Below are positions 42,745 through 52,243 of a stretch of 53,969 nucleotides of DNA, one piece after another. The stretch spans positions 1 to 53,969 of the forward strand of contig NZ_AUFP01000013.1 in NCBI RefSeq assembly GCF_000426565.1, in the 5' to 3' direction. Under the pieces are notes generated by a model that was not told the origin of the DNA, did no database searches, and saw nothing but the letters and a program-made list of their open reading frames with translations. The DNA is from Segatella albensis DSM 11370 = JCM 12258 (GTDB lineage Bacteria > Bacteroidota > Bacteroidia > Bacteroidales > Bacteroidaceae). The first letter of the stretch is position 1. Every line of letters starts with the position of its first letter. The translations under genes were made by a program, and so were the position numbers.

Positions 42745-45591
42745 ATAAAACTGAAGACTTTTATCGAGCGCCCGATATTCTCAGCCGTTATATCCATTCT
42801 CATCATCCTCATGGGACTTGTTTCCTTGTTCCAGTTACCTATCGAGCAATTCCCTGATATGGCTCTCCCTACCGTCAACGTAATGACGACATACGCGGGG
42901 GTCAATGCCGAAACCGTAATCAAGAGCGTGATAACTCCTCTGGAGGAGAGCATCAACGGTGTGGAGGGTATGACTTATATGACCTCTTCTGCCTCTAACA
43001 CAGGAGATGCCAGCATTACCGTATATTTCAAGAAGGGCGTCAATCCTGATATGGCGGCCATAAACGTGCAAAACCGTGTACAGGCGGCGCTTGCTTTGAT
43101 GCCTGCTGAGGTTACCCGACAAGGTGTAACTACCGAAAAGGATCAAAGCGGAGAACTTATGACGATATCATTATATTCTGATAATAAGCAGTTTGACGAG
43201 AATTTCATCAACAACTACATGAGTATCAATATCATCCCGAAATTGAAACGTATCACGGGTGTGGGCAAGGTAATGATGTATGGTGGAAACTATAATATGC
43301 GCCTATGGCTCAAACCTGATAAGATGGCTCAATATAAGTTGGTTCCTGAGGACATCTCTACGGCTTTGGCCAATCAGAATATAGAGGCTGCCACAGGTGC
43401 TTTTGGCGAGAACCATGACAACACCTACGTCTACACGATGAAATACCGGGGCCGTTTCTCTACGCCGGAGCAGTTTGCTAACATCATGATCAGGAGTAAG
43501 GCGGATGGACAGATTCTTCGTCTTGGCGATGTGGCCCGCGTAGAAATGGGAGCTGACTCTTACAACTATACCAACGCCGTGGATGGGCATCCTGCGGCCA
43601 TCATGATGATACAACAGACATCGGGAACCAATGCTTCGCAGATCATCAAGGAGATAGACTAGGAGATGGAGGTTATCGCGAGAAATTTGCCTGAGGGTTT
43701 GCTTTTCCAAAGAATCAACGATGCCAAACAATATCTGGATGCCAGTATCAATACCGTGGTAGAGACTTTGATAGAGGCTATCCTACTGGTGATCCTTGTG
43801 GTATATGTGTTCCTACAGGACATTAAGTCGACACTGATTCCGACGATAAGTATCATCGTGTCGCTCATCGGTACTTTCGCTTTTATGCAGATGGCTGGAT
43901 TCACGCTCAACCTGCTCACACTCTTTGCCCTCGTGCTGACCATAGGAACCGTGGTAGGCGATGCCATCATCGTGGTAGAGGCCGTACAGGCGAATTTCGA
44001 CAAAGGTTATCGATCGCCTTATCTGGCTTCGACCGATGCCATGCGCAATGTGGCGATGGCCCTCTTCACATCCTCTGTCATCTTCATGGTCGTCTTCATC
44101 TCGGTAAGTATGATCGGGGGCACGTCGGGAGCTTTCTATCGCCAGTTTGGTCTTACCATGGCTGCTGCCATCGGTATCTCGGCTCTGAATGCGTTCACAT
44201 TATCGCCTGCGCTTTGTGCCCTTCTGTTGCGCCCTTATACCGACGAGAATGGTGTGGAGAAGCAGAATTTTGCGGCACGTTTTCGTCATGCTTTCAACGC
44301 GATTTTCTCCGTGGTGAGCGCTAAATATGCGCATATTGCCTTCCGATTTATGAAGCACAAATACATCTCCTTGGGGATTGTGGCGGCAGCCATTGGTCTG
44401 TTGGTAGTCTTGGTTAGGATTACGCCGATGGCTCTCGTTCCCGATGAGGATACGGGTATGCTCTACGTAAACCTGAACACCAAACCGGGTACGTCGCTCA
44501 GCGAGAATGCGAAGTCGCTGGCGCAGATGGATAGGATTCTTCGAAACATTCCGGGTATTGCACATCAGGCGATGACAAAGGGTTATTCGTTTACGGGTTC
44601 GGGTAGCAACTCGGGTATGTTCTTTGTACCGCTCAAACCGTGGGAAGAACGTGGTAAAGACGAGAGTATAACGGCTATCACGGAGAAAATCAACGAGGCT
44701 GCTAAGGGAATCGATGGCGCACAAGTCATGGTGATGTCGCCTTCGCTCATACCGGGATTCGGAACCTGCAACGGTTTCGACTTGAACTTGGAGGATAAGA
44801 ATGGTGGAAGCATAGAGAGATTCCAACAGATAAAGTATCGGTTCATAGCGGAACTAAGTCAGCAACCTGAGATTAGTATGGGCTATTCTGAGTTTAGTGT
44901 CGACTATCCGCAATATTGGTTGGATATCGATGCAGCGAAATGTGAGCGTGCGGGTATCTCGCCAAATGCGATCTTACAGACGATACAGGGATATTATGGT
45001 AGTAGTTATATCTCTAACTTCAACCGATTCTCTCGCTTGTATAATGTCACGATGCAGGCTGAACCTGATGCGCGTGTAAACGCAGAATCACTCAATAACA
45101 TCTATGTCAGACTGGAGAATGGAGAGATGTCGCCCGTGGCTCAATATGTGAAGCTCACTCGGACACAAGGCCCACAGAGTCTGTCGAGATTCAATATGTT
45201 CAATAGTATCAACGTGACGGGTACTCCGTCGGCGGGTCATAGCAACGGACAGGCTATGGAGGCTATTGAACGGGTGGCCAAGAAGACACTTCCGTTGGGT
45301 TATGGCTATGAATATGGCGGAATGTCGCTCGAGGAGAGTAAGTCGAAAGGGAACTTTGCGCTCGTCTTTGCCCTGAGTCTGCTCATCATCTATCTTGTGC
45401 TGGCATCGCTCTATGAGAGTCTCATCTTGCCTTTCGCCATCATCTTGGCGGTTCCTGTGGGAATACTTGGCAGTTTTGTGATGGCTCAACTTCTTGATTT
45501 CCAGAACAACATCTATATGCAGACGAGTATCGTACTTCTAATAGGATTACTTGCCAAGACTGGCATTCTTCATCATCTTCCAATGGCTTGA
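42745..45591 (+). pseudogene. RND efflux pump (AcrB/MexB type), broken
   Basis: Inner-membrane proton-driven drug pump of the HAE1 type. The natural start should be the ATA at 42745 ('xKLKTFIERPIFSAVISI'), an apparent ATG-to-ATA change; the next in-frame ATG is 42811, inside the first membrane helix. An in-frame TAG at 43660-43662 splits the first periplasmic domain ('IKEID' stop 'EMEVIARN'). The frame then runs from 43666 to 45591 but ends in 'LLAKTGILHHLPMA', about 110 residues before the normal end. The last membrane helices and the expected TolC-type gene are missing. Confidence 0.88.
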
Positions 45592-45635
45592 GGAGAGGTT
45601 TCATCTTCATAGGTAATTGATTGGCATTCGATGTT

Positions 45636-45750
45636 TTTTTAAAAACCGCCAACACTCACGTGCTAACGGTTTCTTTCTTCCCTCACTCGAGAAGTTCTAA
45701 TAACGTTTGTTCAACGTTACATTATGACGAGTTTATGTGCTCTATTGAGC
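45636..45750 (-). ncRNA. Candidate three-hairpin small RNA of about 115 nt
   Basis: On the minus strand a TACTTTTG promoter element (45756-45763) is followed by three stem-loops: ATGTGCTC/GAGCACAT with a 4-nt loop (45735-45754), TAACGTT/AACGTTA with a 5-nt loop (45701-45719), and a terminator hairpin (AAACCG.../...CGGTTTTT, 45637-45674). The first stem begins within the promoter-proximal bases, so the true 5' end needs mapping. No reading frame is present. Family not recognised. Confidence 0.5.
45637..45674 (-). terminator. Terminator of the candidate sRNA
   Basis: The minus strand shows AAACCG and CGGTTT with an inner GCAC/GTGT pairing, followed by a T-run. Confidence 0.6.
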
Positions 45751-45755
45751 ACATG

Positions 45756-45763
45756 CAAAAGTA
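45756..45763 (-). promoter_or_regulatory. -7 element of the candidate sRNA
   Basis: The minus strand reads TACTTTTG, a full match to TAnnTTTG. Confidence 0.5.
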
Positions 45764-46058
45764 GTAATATTGCGACGAAACGCCAAATGTTTTTCCAACT
45801 GTTTTCGCCGAAAAGCGCATAAATTAACTATATTTAAACTTACAAGACTTATAAAGGCTTTCCCCGTTACTTACAACTGAGAGAACCGTAAGAACGGGAT
45901 TTCATGCCGGTACAATAGTAAGGGTATATCCCCAATGGGTATTGTTAGAGCTGATGTTGATGGGAGGCGAGATGCTGCAAAGAAGATAGATTTGGGCTTC
46001 GTAGAGAAGAAGTAGATTTGGGGGAGATGAGAATGAACTAATCCCTGAAATTTATCTC

Positions 46059-46249
46059 TTACTTCAGTTACTTCAGTTTTCAGTTAGTTTTTTGAGGGGT
46101 ATAACTTTATACTTTTTGCGAAAATGTCTGACAGATATTTTTCTTAATTAATTATATTATATAAATAAGAGAAAAATATATACAAATTGGAAAATCAGAG
46201 AAGAATCACTACCCCGAAAAACAACTGAAGTAACTGAAATCTGAAGTAA
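46059..46249. mobile_element. MITE-like element with imperfect terminal inverted repeats
   Basis: About 190 bp bounded by inverted repeats of about 40 bp. The left arm (46059-46101) starts TTACTTCAGTTACTTCAGTT and ends GAGGGGTA. The right arm (46210-46249), read in reverse, starts TTACTTCAGATTTCAGTTAC and ends CGGGGTA. A second inner inverted repeat (ATATTTTTCTTA / TAAGAGAAAAATAT) lies between. It has no coding capacity. It may be a non-autonomous transposon or a long RNA hairpin; no target-site duplication was identified. Confidence 0.5.
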
Positions 46250-46447
46250 ATATAATATTAATTTTAACGTAAAACTCTGATTATCAGCAATTTATATGGA
46301 TTCTATAAAATATGATATCACAGAAGCCTCTTCTCCTATGATGCCATAACTCGGTAGGCAGGACCTTAAGATACTCATTATCAAGCAGTTAAGTATAAAA
46401 TCGCACAATAACGTATAACAACGTATCATCGCTATTTCAGAATGTTG

Positions 46448-46455
46448 TATCTTTG
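46448..46455 (+). promoter_or_regulatory. Orphan promoter-like element
   Basis: TATCTTTG on the plus strand, pointing into the 3' end of the SseB-like gene. Only short frames follow, so it would make an antisense RNA if active. Confidence 0.25.
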
Positions 46456-46570
46456 CAAATGTCATCAGGAAACAAGGCGACGTCCACCACCCCGTCCAGA
46501 AGGAATCCCGAATGCTAAGACAGAGACGTCTGTACATAGCACGGGATGCAACAGAAGAATTCTACCGGCC

Positions 46571-47566
46571 TTACTTAGAAGTTTCTTCGTCCTTCTTTCC
46601 GAATTCTTGCTGATAGCCTTCGCTTGTGACGATGGCATGGATGTTGTCAGCATTCAATTCTACGAAGACCTGATCGAATGGGTTAATGACGATACTTGGT
46701 AACGGTTTCTTCTCCTTACCGTTCTGAGTCGACGCAGCATACATCTGCTCGTTGATGGCTATGGCATCATTGAAACTCATCAGTTGGACACGGGGACGCT
46801 TGCCACTGGCCTTGATATTAGGCTCATGCAACAGAGAACGAAAATCGGTATACATCTGGAAAACAGGGATGTCTTCTCTCATCAACCAATTGAATGAGAT
46901 CTGGGTGCCCTCAGGCCATTTCTCCATGTTTTCCCCAGTATCCGGATTCTGTACGATTTCTGGTTCCTTGTTGGCCATAAAGGGTACGATAAATGGGGAA
47001 TGACAAATGGTAAAGGTCAGCAGATTGGCATATTGTGGGTCTTGATAGTTCTTTGGAAATTCTTGTATCAGACCTTTCAAGAATGCATTCTCACAGGGTT
47101 TTGAGAGGTCGTTGGGGTTAAATGACGGTATATTGGTGACGACGGCAAAACGACTGGCATACTGCAAATCCTTCAGACCGCTGATTTGGATGGTGACGAA
47201 CTCGTCTTTGCCTCGATGCACGGTTACTCCGGTCGAGGTTTCGATATACACAATCTCGCATCCTTCTGTATGGTTAGGCACGCAAAGGCGCACTTTCTGG
47301 CCCTTCACGATTTCGCCATGTACCGTTCCTCTCACTTCGATGTCGCTATCCGACAACTTACGGGCAGATTCTATCATAAGGGTGAAAGGTTGTCCGACGA
47401 TATGCTCACGGAAAGGAGCTTCTATGTCTTCCACCTTATTATCAATGTCCATATCAACCATTGCTGGTCTCTCGACAGACTTTTCCGACAGTTGTTCTTC
47501 TGATTTGTTTTCCGCAGTATGTTCTGTGTTATTCTTTTTCCCAAAAAGTTTATCAAAAATGCTCAT
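46571..47566 (-). CDS. SseB-like protein with an EF-Tu domain 2-like segment
   Basis: A 331-residue cytoplasmic protein. The N-terminal 45 residues are charged and low in complexity. Residues 50-150 ('FTLMIESARKLSDSDIEVRG', 'GQKVRLCVPN') resemble the beta-barrel domain 2 of translation GTPases such as EF-Tu. The C-terminal part has the SseB layout: 'ICHSPFIVPFM', 'NWLMREDIPVFQMYTDFRSLL' and 'VINPFDQVFVEL'. SseB proteins are linked to serine sensitivity in E. coli, but the mechanism is unknown. It has its own promoter and no functional neighbours. Confidence 0.72.
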   Translation of the reverse strand: MSIFDKLFGKKNNTEHTAENKSEEQLSEKSVERPAMVDMDIDNKVEDIEAPFREHIVGQPFTLMIESARKLSDSDIEVRGTVHGEIVKGQKVRLCVPNHTEGCEIVYIETSTGVTVHRGKDEFVTIQISGLKDLQYASRFAVVTNIPSFNPNDLSKPCENAFLKGLIQEFPKNYQDPQYANLLTFTICHSPFIVPFMANKEPEIVQNPDTGENMEKWPEGTQISFNWLMREDIPVFQMYTDFRSLLHEPNIKASGKRPRVQLMSFNDAIAINEQMYAASTQNGKEKKPLPSIVINPFDQVFVELNADNIHAIVTSEGYQQEFGKKDEETSK

Positions 47567-47607
47567 AATTAGTTATTTTTCATAAATATTTCTTCTTCAT
47601 TATAGTG

Positions 47608-47615
47608 CAAAAATA
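47608..47615 (-). promoter_or_regulatory. -7 element of the SseB-like gene
   Basis: The minus strand reads TATTTTTG, 42 bp before the start codon at 47566. Confidence 0.6.
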
Positions 47616-47689
47616 GCAAAATTAGGCAATCTAACAAAATATTTTCTAAAAAAATTCGAAAATTTGCTTTGATATTTGATTTAATTTAT

Positions 47690-47697
47690 TATATTTG
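47690..47697 (+). promoter_or_regulatory. Promoter of the fimbrillin-type operon
   Basis: TATATTTG with TTTG 18 bp upstream (47668-47671). It lies downstream of an ATG at 47669, so that ATG cannot be the start of the first gene. Confidence 0.6.
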
Positions 47698-47746
47698 CCA
47701 CAGAACATTTATTATTTTATTACTACTTATTCATACGCATAACATC

Positions 47747-49357
47747 TTGAGAATTAAGATAAAAGAGTTCCAGGGTATATTAATATTCGCAATGATTATT
47801 ACTTCAGGATGCTCCAATGATGATTCTTACACACTGGAACCAGACATAAACATCCCTGTCGCCTTCAATACTTATGTTGAAGGGGGAAATAATAGTTCGT
47901 CTATTTCTACACGCGCAGGAGAAGTTGCCCCTGTTGGAGCAATTCAAAATGTTGATCGGCTACAGCAATATGGATTCGGTGTATTCAGTTACTATACCGA
48001 AGAGAATAATTATGCTGGCAATACTAGGGCTAACTTTATGTGGGATCAGAAAATAGTATATAGTAACGGATGGACATATACGCCGTTGAGATATTGGCCT
48101 ACGGAATCAACGAGGAATTCTGTTGTTGTCCAGAATTTACTTTCCTTCTTTTCTTATGCGCCATTTTATGAAGCCTTGGGCGGAACGGCCTGTGATGTCA
48201 CGGGAAATACCAATGCTGTAAGCGCGCAGAATTTTATGGTGAAAACGGGGGCTAACAATGGGATTGTCGCCATCACCAATAATAATTATGCTGGTGACCC
48301 TCTCGTCTTGTATAAGGTTGCGCAAAGTCCATCTGAGCATGTCGATTTGCTTTGGGGTGTCGTTCCGTCTGGAACAACATCGTATCAGGACGCAAGTGGC
48401 AACACGGTGGCGCTTACGCCTGGTAGACCTTATGCCAACATGAGTCAACAGTCGCGTAATAGTAATGTGAACTTCCACTTTAAGCATGCGCTCATGCGTA
48501 TCGGTTTGAATGTGCAATGCGACTATTCGGGTACGGGGGATGATGCGGAGAATGGTATACAGACTTTGTTCTTGTTTAAGGAAGCTTCCATCAGAATCAA
48601 TACGCCAAATTCGGCTACGCTTAATCTTAACAATACGGTGGCTAACACGCCATTGTGGCAGAATATCGGCTATCAGACCATTGTGGGCGAAGATGATGAG
48701 ACGGCTGTATTTGGTAGAGGTAAGACGACGTTGCATATCGATAGTGCGTTTATCTCGCCTTCTTTGCGTGACTTTGATTATGGGAGCAATTCTCTTACTA
48801 CTGAGGAGAAGAATAGTAAGTGGAGTTTTGCTTATACGAATAAGGAGAATACGAGGAATTTGCTTAAGGATGTTGCGGTAGGTAATTCTTCTGTTCCGGC
48901 ATATTACATGATCATCCCTGATACTTGTACTCATTCGCCAAGAACGGTATTGGAAATTTCGGCCACGTATTCTATCCAGATCCGTGACCCTCGACTGGTG
49001 CTCACGAATGGGTTTACCAGACAATTGATTACACGAAACTCTACACTCGTACTGGAGAAATTCCAGGCGGGTAAAGCTTATACTATTAATATCATTCTGA
49101 GCAGGAACAAGATGGAGTTCAAGGTTTCTTGTGATGATTGGCAAGAGCCTATCAACTATAATCCTGATGTTGATCTTTGGGCTGAAACTACGCCTGATTA
49201 TATCGACTTGCATCCGAATATCGGTTATCTCCCTTATGTCACTCCATGGGATAATGAGGCTAGTAATCGTTCTTTGGATTTGCATCCTCCTGTTGGATAT
49301 TCTAATTCTGTTGAACCGTGGGAGAACGATCCTATTAGAACTATTGATTTTAAATGA
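47747..49357 (+). CDS. Fimbrillin-family lipoprotein, first gene of the operon
   Basis: A surface lipoprotein of about 536 residues with the Mfa-like/fimbrillin pattern of Bacteroidales: lipobox 'IITSGC', then 'STRAG', 'QYGFGVFSYYTE', 'WTYTPLRYWP' and 'HFKHALMRIGLNV'. No ATG lies between the promoter and the signal peptide. I chose the TTG at 47747 (reading MRIKIKEF), while an ATA at 47759 could be a mutated start. The end carries a duplicated motif, DLHPxxGYxxxVxPW (units at 49202 and 49274). It probably builds or anchors a fimbria with the next two genes. Confidence 0.8.
   Translation: MRIKIKEFQGILIFAMIITSGCSNDDSYTLEPDINIPVAFNTYVEGGNNSSSISTRAGEVAPVGAIQNVDRLQQYGFGVFSYYTEENNYAGNTRANFMWDQKIVYSNGWTYTPLRYWPTESTRNSVVVQNLLSFFSYAPFYEALGGTACDVTGNTNAVSAQNFMVKTGANNGIVAITNNNYAGDPLVLYKVAQSPSEHVDLLWGVVPSGTTSYQDASGNTVALTPGRPYANMSQQSRNSNVNFHFKHALMRIGLNVQCDYSGTGDDAENGIQTLFLFKEASIRINTPNSATLNLNNTVANTPLWQNIGYQTIVGEDDETAVFGRGKTTLHIDSAFISPSLRDFDYGSNSLTTEEKNSKWSFAYTNKENTRNLLKDVAVGNSSVPAYYMIIPDTCTHSPRTVLEISATYSIQIRDPRLVLTNGFTRQLITRNSTLVLEKFQAGKAYTINIILSRNKMEFKVSCDDWQEPINYNPDVDLWAETTPDYIDLHPNIGYLPYVTPWDNEASNRSLDLHPPVGYSNSVEPWENDPIRTIDFK
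49202..49330 (+). repeat. Intragenic duplicated 19-codon motif
   Basis: Two copies, 49202-49258 and 49274-49330, with a 72-bp period, encode 'DLHPNIGYLPYVTPWDNE' and 'DLHPPVGYSNSVEPWEND' at the C-terminus of the first fimbrillin-type protein. Confidence 0.75.
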
Positions 49358-52227
49358 TGAATATACGTTTCCGACATATCCTATACGCGACAATGATGAT
49401 ATCTCCTTTCTTGATATCATCTTGTTCGGATGAGTTGTCTGCTGAGGGCAACAAGAATCCTGGCAGCATCTATTTCCGTGTATCTACATCGCAACTCGAT
49501 GACCAATCGTCTATGACCCGTTCTTCGATTGGTGAGGTCAATAATTCATTACCAGTTGCTTTCCAGGGATCTACGGGGCATACTGGGAATGTGTATCTGC
49601 ACGAAAGTTGTTATGGGCAGATCGATAAGGGATTGCGAACTAGTCGACAAGATACACGTGGTAGTATCATCACCAACGAGAATTTGTCAACTTTCAGGGC
49701 GTGGGGATATTATTCTGATCATATTAATGAGGAATCTACGGATTCTATCTTTAAGAGACTCGATATTACGAAGAGTACCACTACAACGACGCTCTGGAGT
49801 AGAGCTTATGCGTGGCCTAACAATCACGAATTTTATCGTTTCTATGGGATTACTCCATATTCTGCTACGGGTGTTGTCATCAACGACAGAAATACGGCCT
49901 TCTATTGGGCTCCGGAAATCACTTATACGCCGAGTACCAATGTGGATGAACAGGTTGACTTGTTGGAGGCTACTACGATCACAAATAAGGAGGAAATGTA
50001 TTCTCGACAGGGTGAGGTTCCTTTACAGTTTAAGCATATCACCACAGCGGTAAGATTCTCTGTGGATGAACTTCCTGCGGGAGATACTATCAAGAGCATA
50101 ACGATTAGTGATGTTCTCAACCAAGGTACTTACTTTTTGTTGAATAATACAGGATTCGACCATACGGGTTGGCAGTATTATAATGCTACCAAGACGAGTT
50201 ATACCATAAACTTGGGCACGGGATATATCGTGAATAATGATAGTAAAAATAATTACATCACGGATAAGGTGATGTTCGTTGTTCCTCAGTATCTTCCTGA
50301 TAGCGCTAGAATTTCTGCGGTGGTTCGTCATGCGGGTGTAGATCACACAATATATGCTGATCTTGGTGGAAAGAAATGGCCTATGGGAGCCACGGTGATT
50401 TATAAGCTCTCTTCGAGTGCTATCAATTATGCTTATGAGTTATCTGTTGACCCGATTGAAAATTTCTCACATCAGGCAGGTAGTAAGACTTATCGGGTGA
50501 CGAGTTTCCTTAAGGATAATGGTGGTAACACCACTACCGCTAAGGGATGGACCATCACGGGATATAAGGTGGACGATGCGGCTAATTTCTCTAACACTTG
50601 TCCTTCTTGGCTTACGCTCTCAGTAACGAGTTCCGATGGTACATTAGTAAATGTTAGTGGTTCAGCTTCTATCTCTGAGGCGGGATATTCTACCTCTGGA
50701 AATCATATTACTAATCTTCAGGTTCAAAAGGGTGGATATGATGCTACTCATGCCGAGGATTTGTCATTCTATGATGCTGATGGTAACAGACAGGTGAGCC
50801 GAAACACGGCTAACTGTTATGTGGTACATGGATATGGATGGTATAAATTCCCAATGGTCTATGGTAATGCTATCGCAAACTATAGAACGAATGCTTCGAG
50901 TTATAGTTCGGCGACAAGTTCGTCTGAAACTTATCTAAATTGTTTTAAGAATGCGCGTGGCGAGAATATTTCTTCTCCGTGGATTCGAAGTGACTTGGGA
51001 ATTGGTAATAATTCGCGCCTAGCATCTGTCATCTGGTCAGATACCGAGGGCCTTATAGATACAGAGGTCGTCACAAGCAATGATTATGTGATTTTCCATA
51101 TCGATAGGGATAAGATAAAACCTGGAAATGCGGTCATCGCCTTATGGGATGGAGATGGTAAAACGAATGATGCCAATATCGTTTGGAGTTGGCATATCTG
51201 GGTAACTGATGAATCTTTGGGATATTCTGACTGTATTCCTGTGACCAATCAGAATAATTATACTTCGCACATGATGCCGGTAAATTTGGGATGGGTCGAT
51301 AGCGAGAGTTCTACAAGAACTTACTTGGGAAGAAAATGCGTCGTGGAACTTACACAGGAAACGTCTGGAAAGAAGGCTACTTTCGTCATCAATCAGGTTG
51401 GCGAGAGAATTCGTGCGGGATATAATACTTATTATCAATGGGGACGCAAGGATGCTATGCCTCCTAACAAGACTTTCTATAGTGTTGCTTATCCTAATCA
51501 AACTAAGGCTAGGCATCCAGCTCGAACATATTCTTATTCTGCAAGTTCTACTGGAAGCATTGCTGAGGGTATCCTTAATCCTGAGAAGTTGATTCGCTAT
51601 AGTAGCACAGCTAACTGGCTCAACGGAAATATCATCAATCTGTGGGATATGGGTAATACTCAGACGATTCTCACGGGTGACGTTGTGGTTCCTAGTGATG
51701 CGAGAATCACCAAGACGATATATGATCCTTGTCCAGTGGGTTATCATGTTCCTTCTTCGGGAGCTTTAACTGGTTTTACTTCTATAGGGGCTAATTCTTC
51801 GGGATTCTCTTCAAGTGAGGAATACTGGAATATTTTAGGTACCATTTCCAACTGGAACGCGGGATGGAGTTTTTTTAGTGCTCCTCTTACAGCTAATTCT
51901 AACCCTAAGATGAGTGAGGATGCTATCACTATTTACTTCCCAGCTACTGGTTTCCGCGGAGATAACTGGAGTGATTTCTGCCCTATCGGATCTACAGCTA
52001 GCAACACCGGAGATGTATGGAATGATGGCGATTTCGGATGTTACTGGAATGCAGGCTTCATGCGTACTGATAATACGCATGCTCGTGCGGGTGCCTTCTT
52101 CTTCCATTACGATAGATCAGAAACTGATGCCAACGGCAGAAGTGGTAAGAATATGAATCCATTGGTCAATAGCAATAACGAGTCTGCTCCTTGGCATGCT
52201 CGTAGCATTCGACCAGCCCATGATTAA
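49354..52227 (+). CDS. Large fimbrillin-like surface lipoprotein, putative tip or adhesin subunit
   Basis: A 957-residue lipoprotein with lipobox 'LISSC' (cysteine at residue 24). Residues about 30-360 form a fimbrillin-like region ('NLSTFRAWGYYSD', 'RAYAWPNNHEFYRFYGITPY', 'LQFKHITTAVRFSV'). The middle has beta domains. The C-terminal third contains 'QWGRKDAMPP', 'DPCPVGYHVPSSG' and a final 'ARSIRPAHD', the layout of the Fibrobacter succinogenes major paralogous domain. The start codon overlaps the preceding stop (ATGATGA); 49357 is an alternative ATG. Its size and C-terminal domain suggest a distal, ligand-binding subunit, which is an inference. Confidence 0.82.
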   Translation: MMNIRFRHILYATMMISPFLISSCSDELSAEGNKNPGSIYFRVSTSQLDDQSSMTRSSIGEVNNSLPVAFQGSTGHTGNVYLHESCYGQIDKGLRTSRQDTRGSIITNENLSTFRAWGYYSDHINEESTDSIFKRLDITKSTTTTTLWSRAYAWPNNHEFYRFYGITPYSATGVVINDRNTAFYWAPEITYTPSTNVDEQVDLLEATTITNKEEMYSRQGEVPLQFKHITTAVRFSVDELPAGDTIKSITISDVLNQGTYFLLNNTGFDHTGWQYYNATKTSYTINLGTGYIVNNDSKNNYITDKVMFVVPQYLPDSARISAVVRHAGVDHTIYADLGGKKWPMGATVIYKLSSSAINYAYELSVDPIENFSHQAGSKTYRVTSFLKDNGGNTTTAKGWTITGYKVDDAANFSNTCPSWLTLSVTSSDGTLVNVSGSASISEAGYSTSGNHITNLQVQKGGYDATHAEDLSFYDADGNRQVSRNTANCYVVHGYGWYKFPMVYGNAIANYRTNASSYSSATSSSETYLNCFKNARGENISSPWIRSDLGIGNNSRLASVIWSDTEGLIDTEVVTSNDYVIFHIDRDKIKPGNAVIALWDGDGKTNDANIVWSWHIWVTDESLGYSDCIPVTNQNNYTSHMMPVNLGWVDSESSTRTYLGRKCVVELTQETSGKKATFVINQVGERIRAGYNTYYQWGRKDAMPPNKTFYSVAYPNQTKARHPARTYSYSASSTGSIAEGILNPEKLIRYSSTANWLNGNIINLWDMGNTQTILTGDVVVPSDARITKTIYDPCPVGYHVPSSGALTGFTSIGANSSGFSSSEEYWNILGTISNWNAGWSFFSAPLTANSNPKMSEDAITIYFPATGFRGDNWSDFCPIGSTASNTGDVWNDGDFGCYWNAGFMRTDNTHARAGAFFFHYDRSETDANGRSGKNMNPLVNSNNESAPWHARSIRPAHD

Positions 52228-52243
52228 CATAAAAATATAAAAA

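Larger units (their letters stand above)
45592..46570. other. Gene-poor region of about 980 bp
   Basis: No convincing protein gene. It holds a candidate sRNA (45636-45750, minus), a possible hairpin around 45863-45898 (CCCGTT/AACGGG type), a MITE-like inverted-repeat element (46059-46249) and an orphan promoter-like TATCTTTG at 46448-46455. Frames of 81 codons (minus, 46292-46537) and 86 codons (plus, 46442-46702) have no recognisable product. Confidence 0.6.

Noticed and set aside
46292..46537. An 81-codon minus-strand reading frame downstream of the SseB-like gene
   Set aside because: No promoter, no recognisable domain, and a composition unlike its neighbours; probably chance.
46442..46702. 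An 86-codon plus-strand frame near the orphan promoter
   Set aside because: It overlaps the SseB-like coding region antisense, and its only ATG lies upstream of the -7 element.
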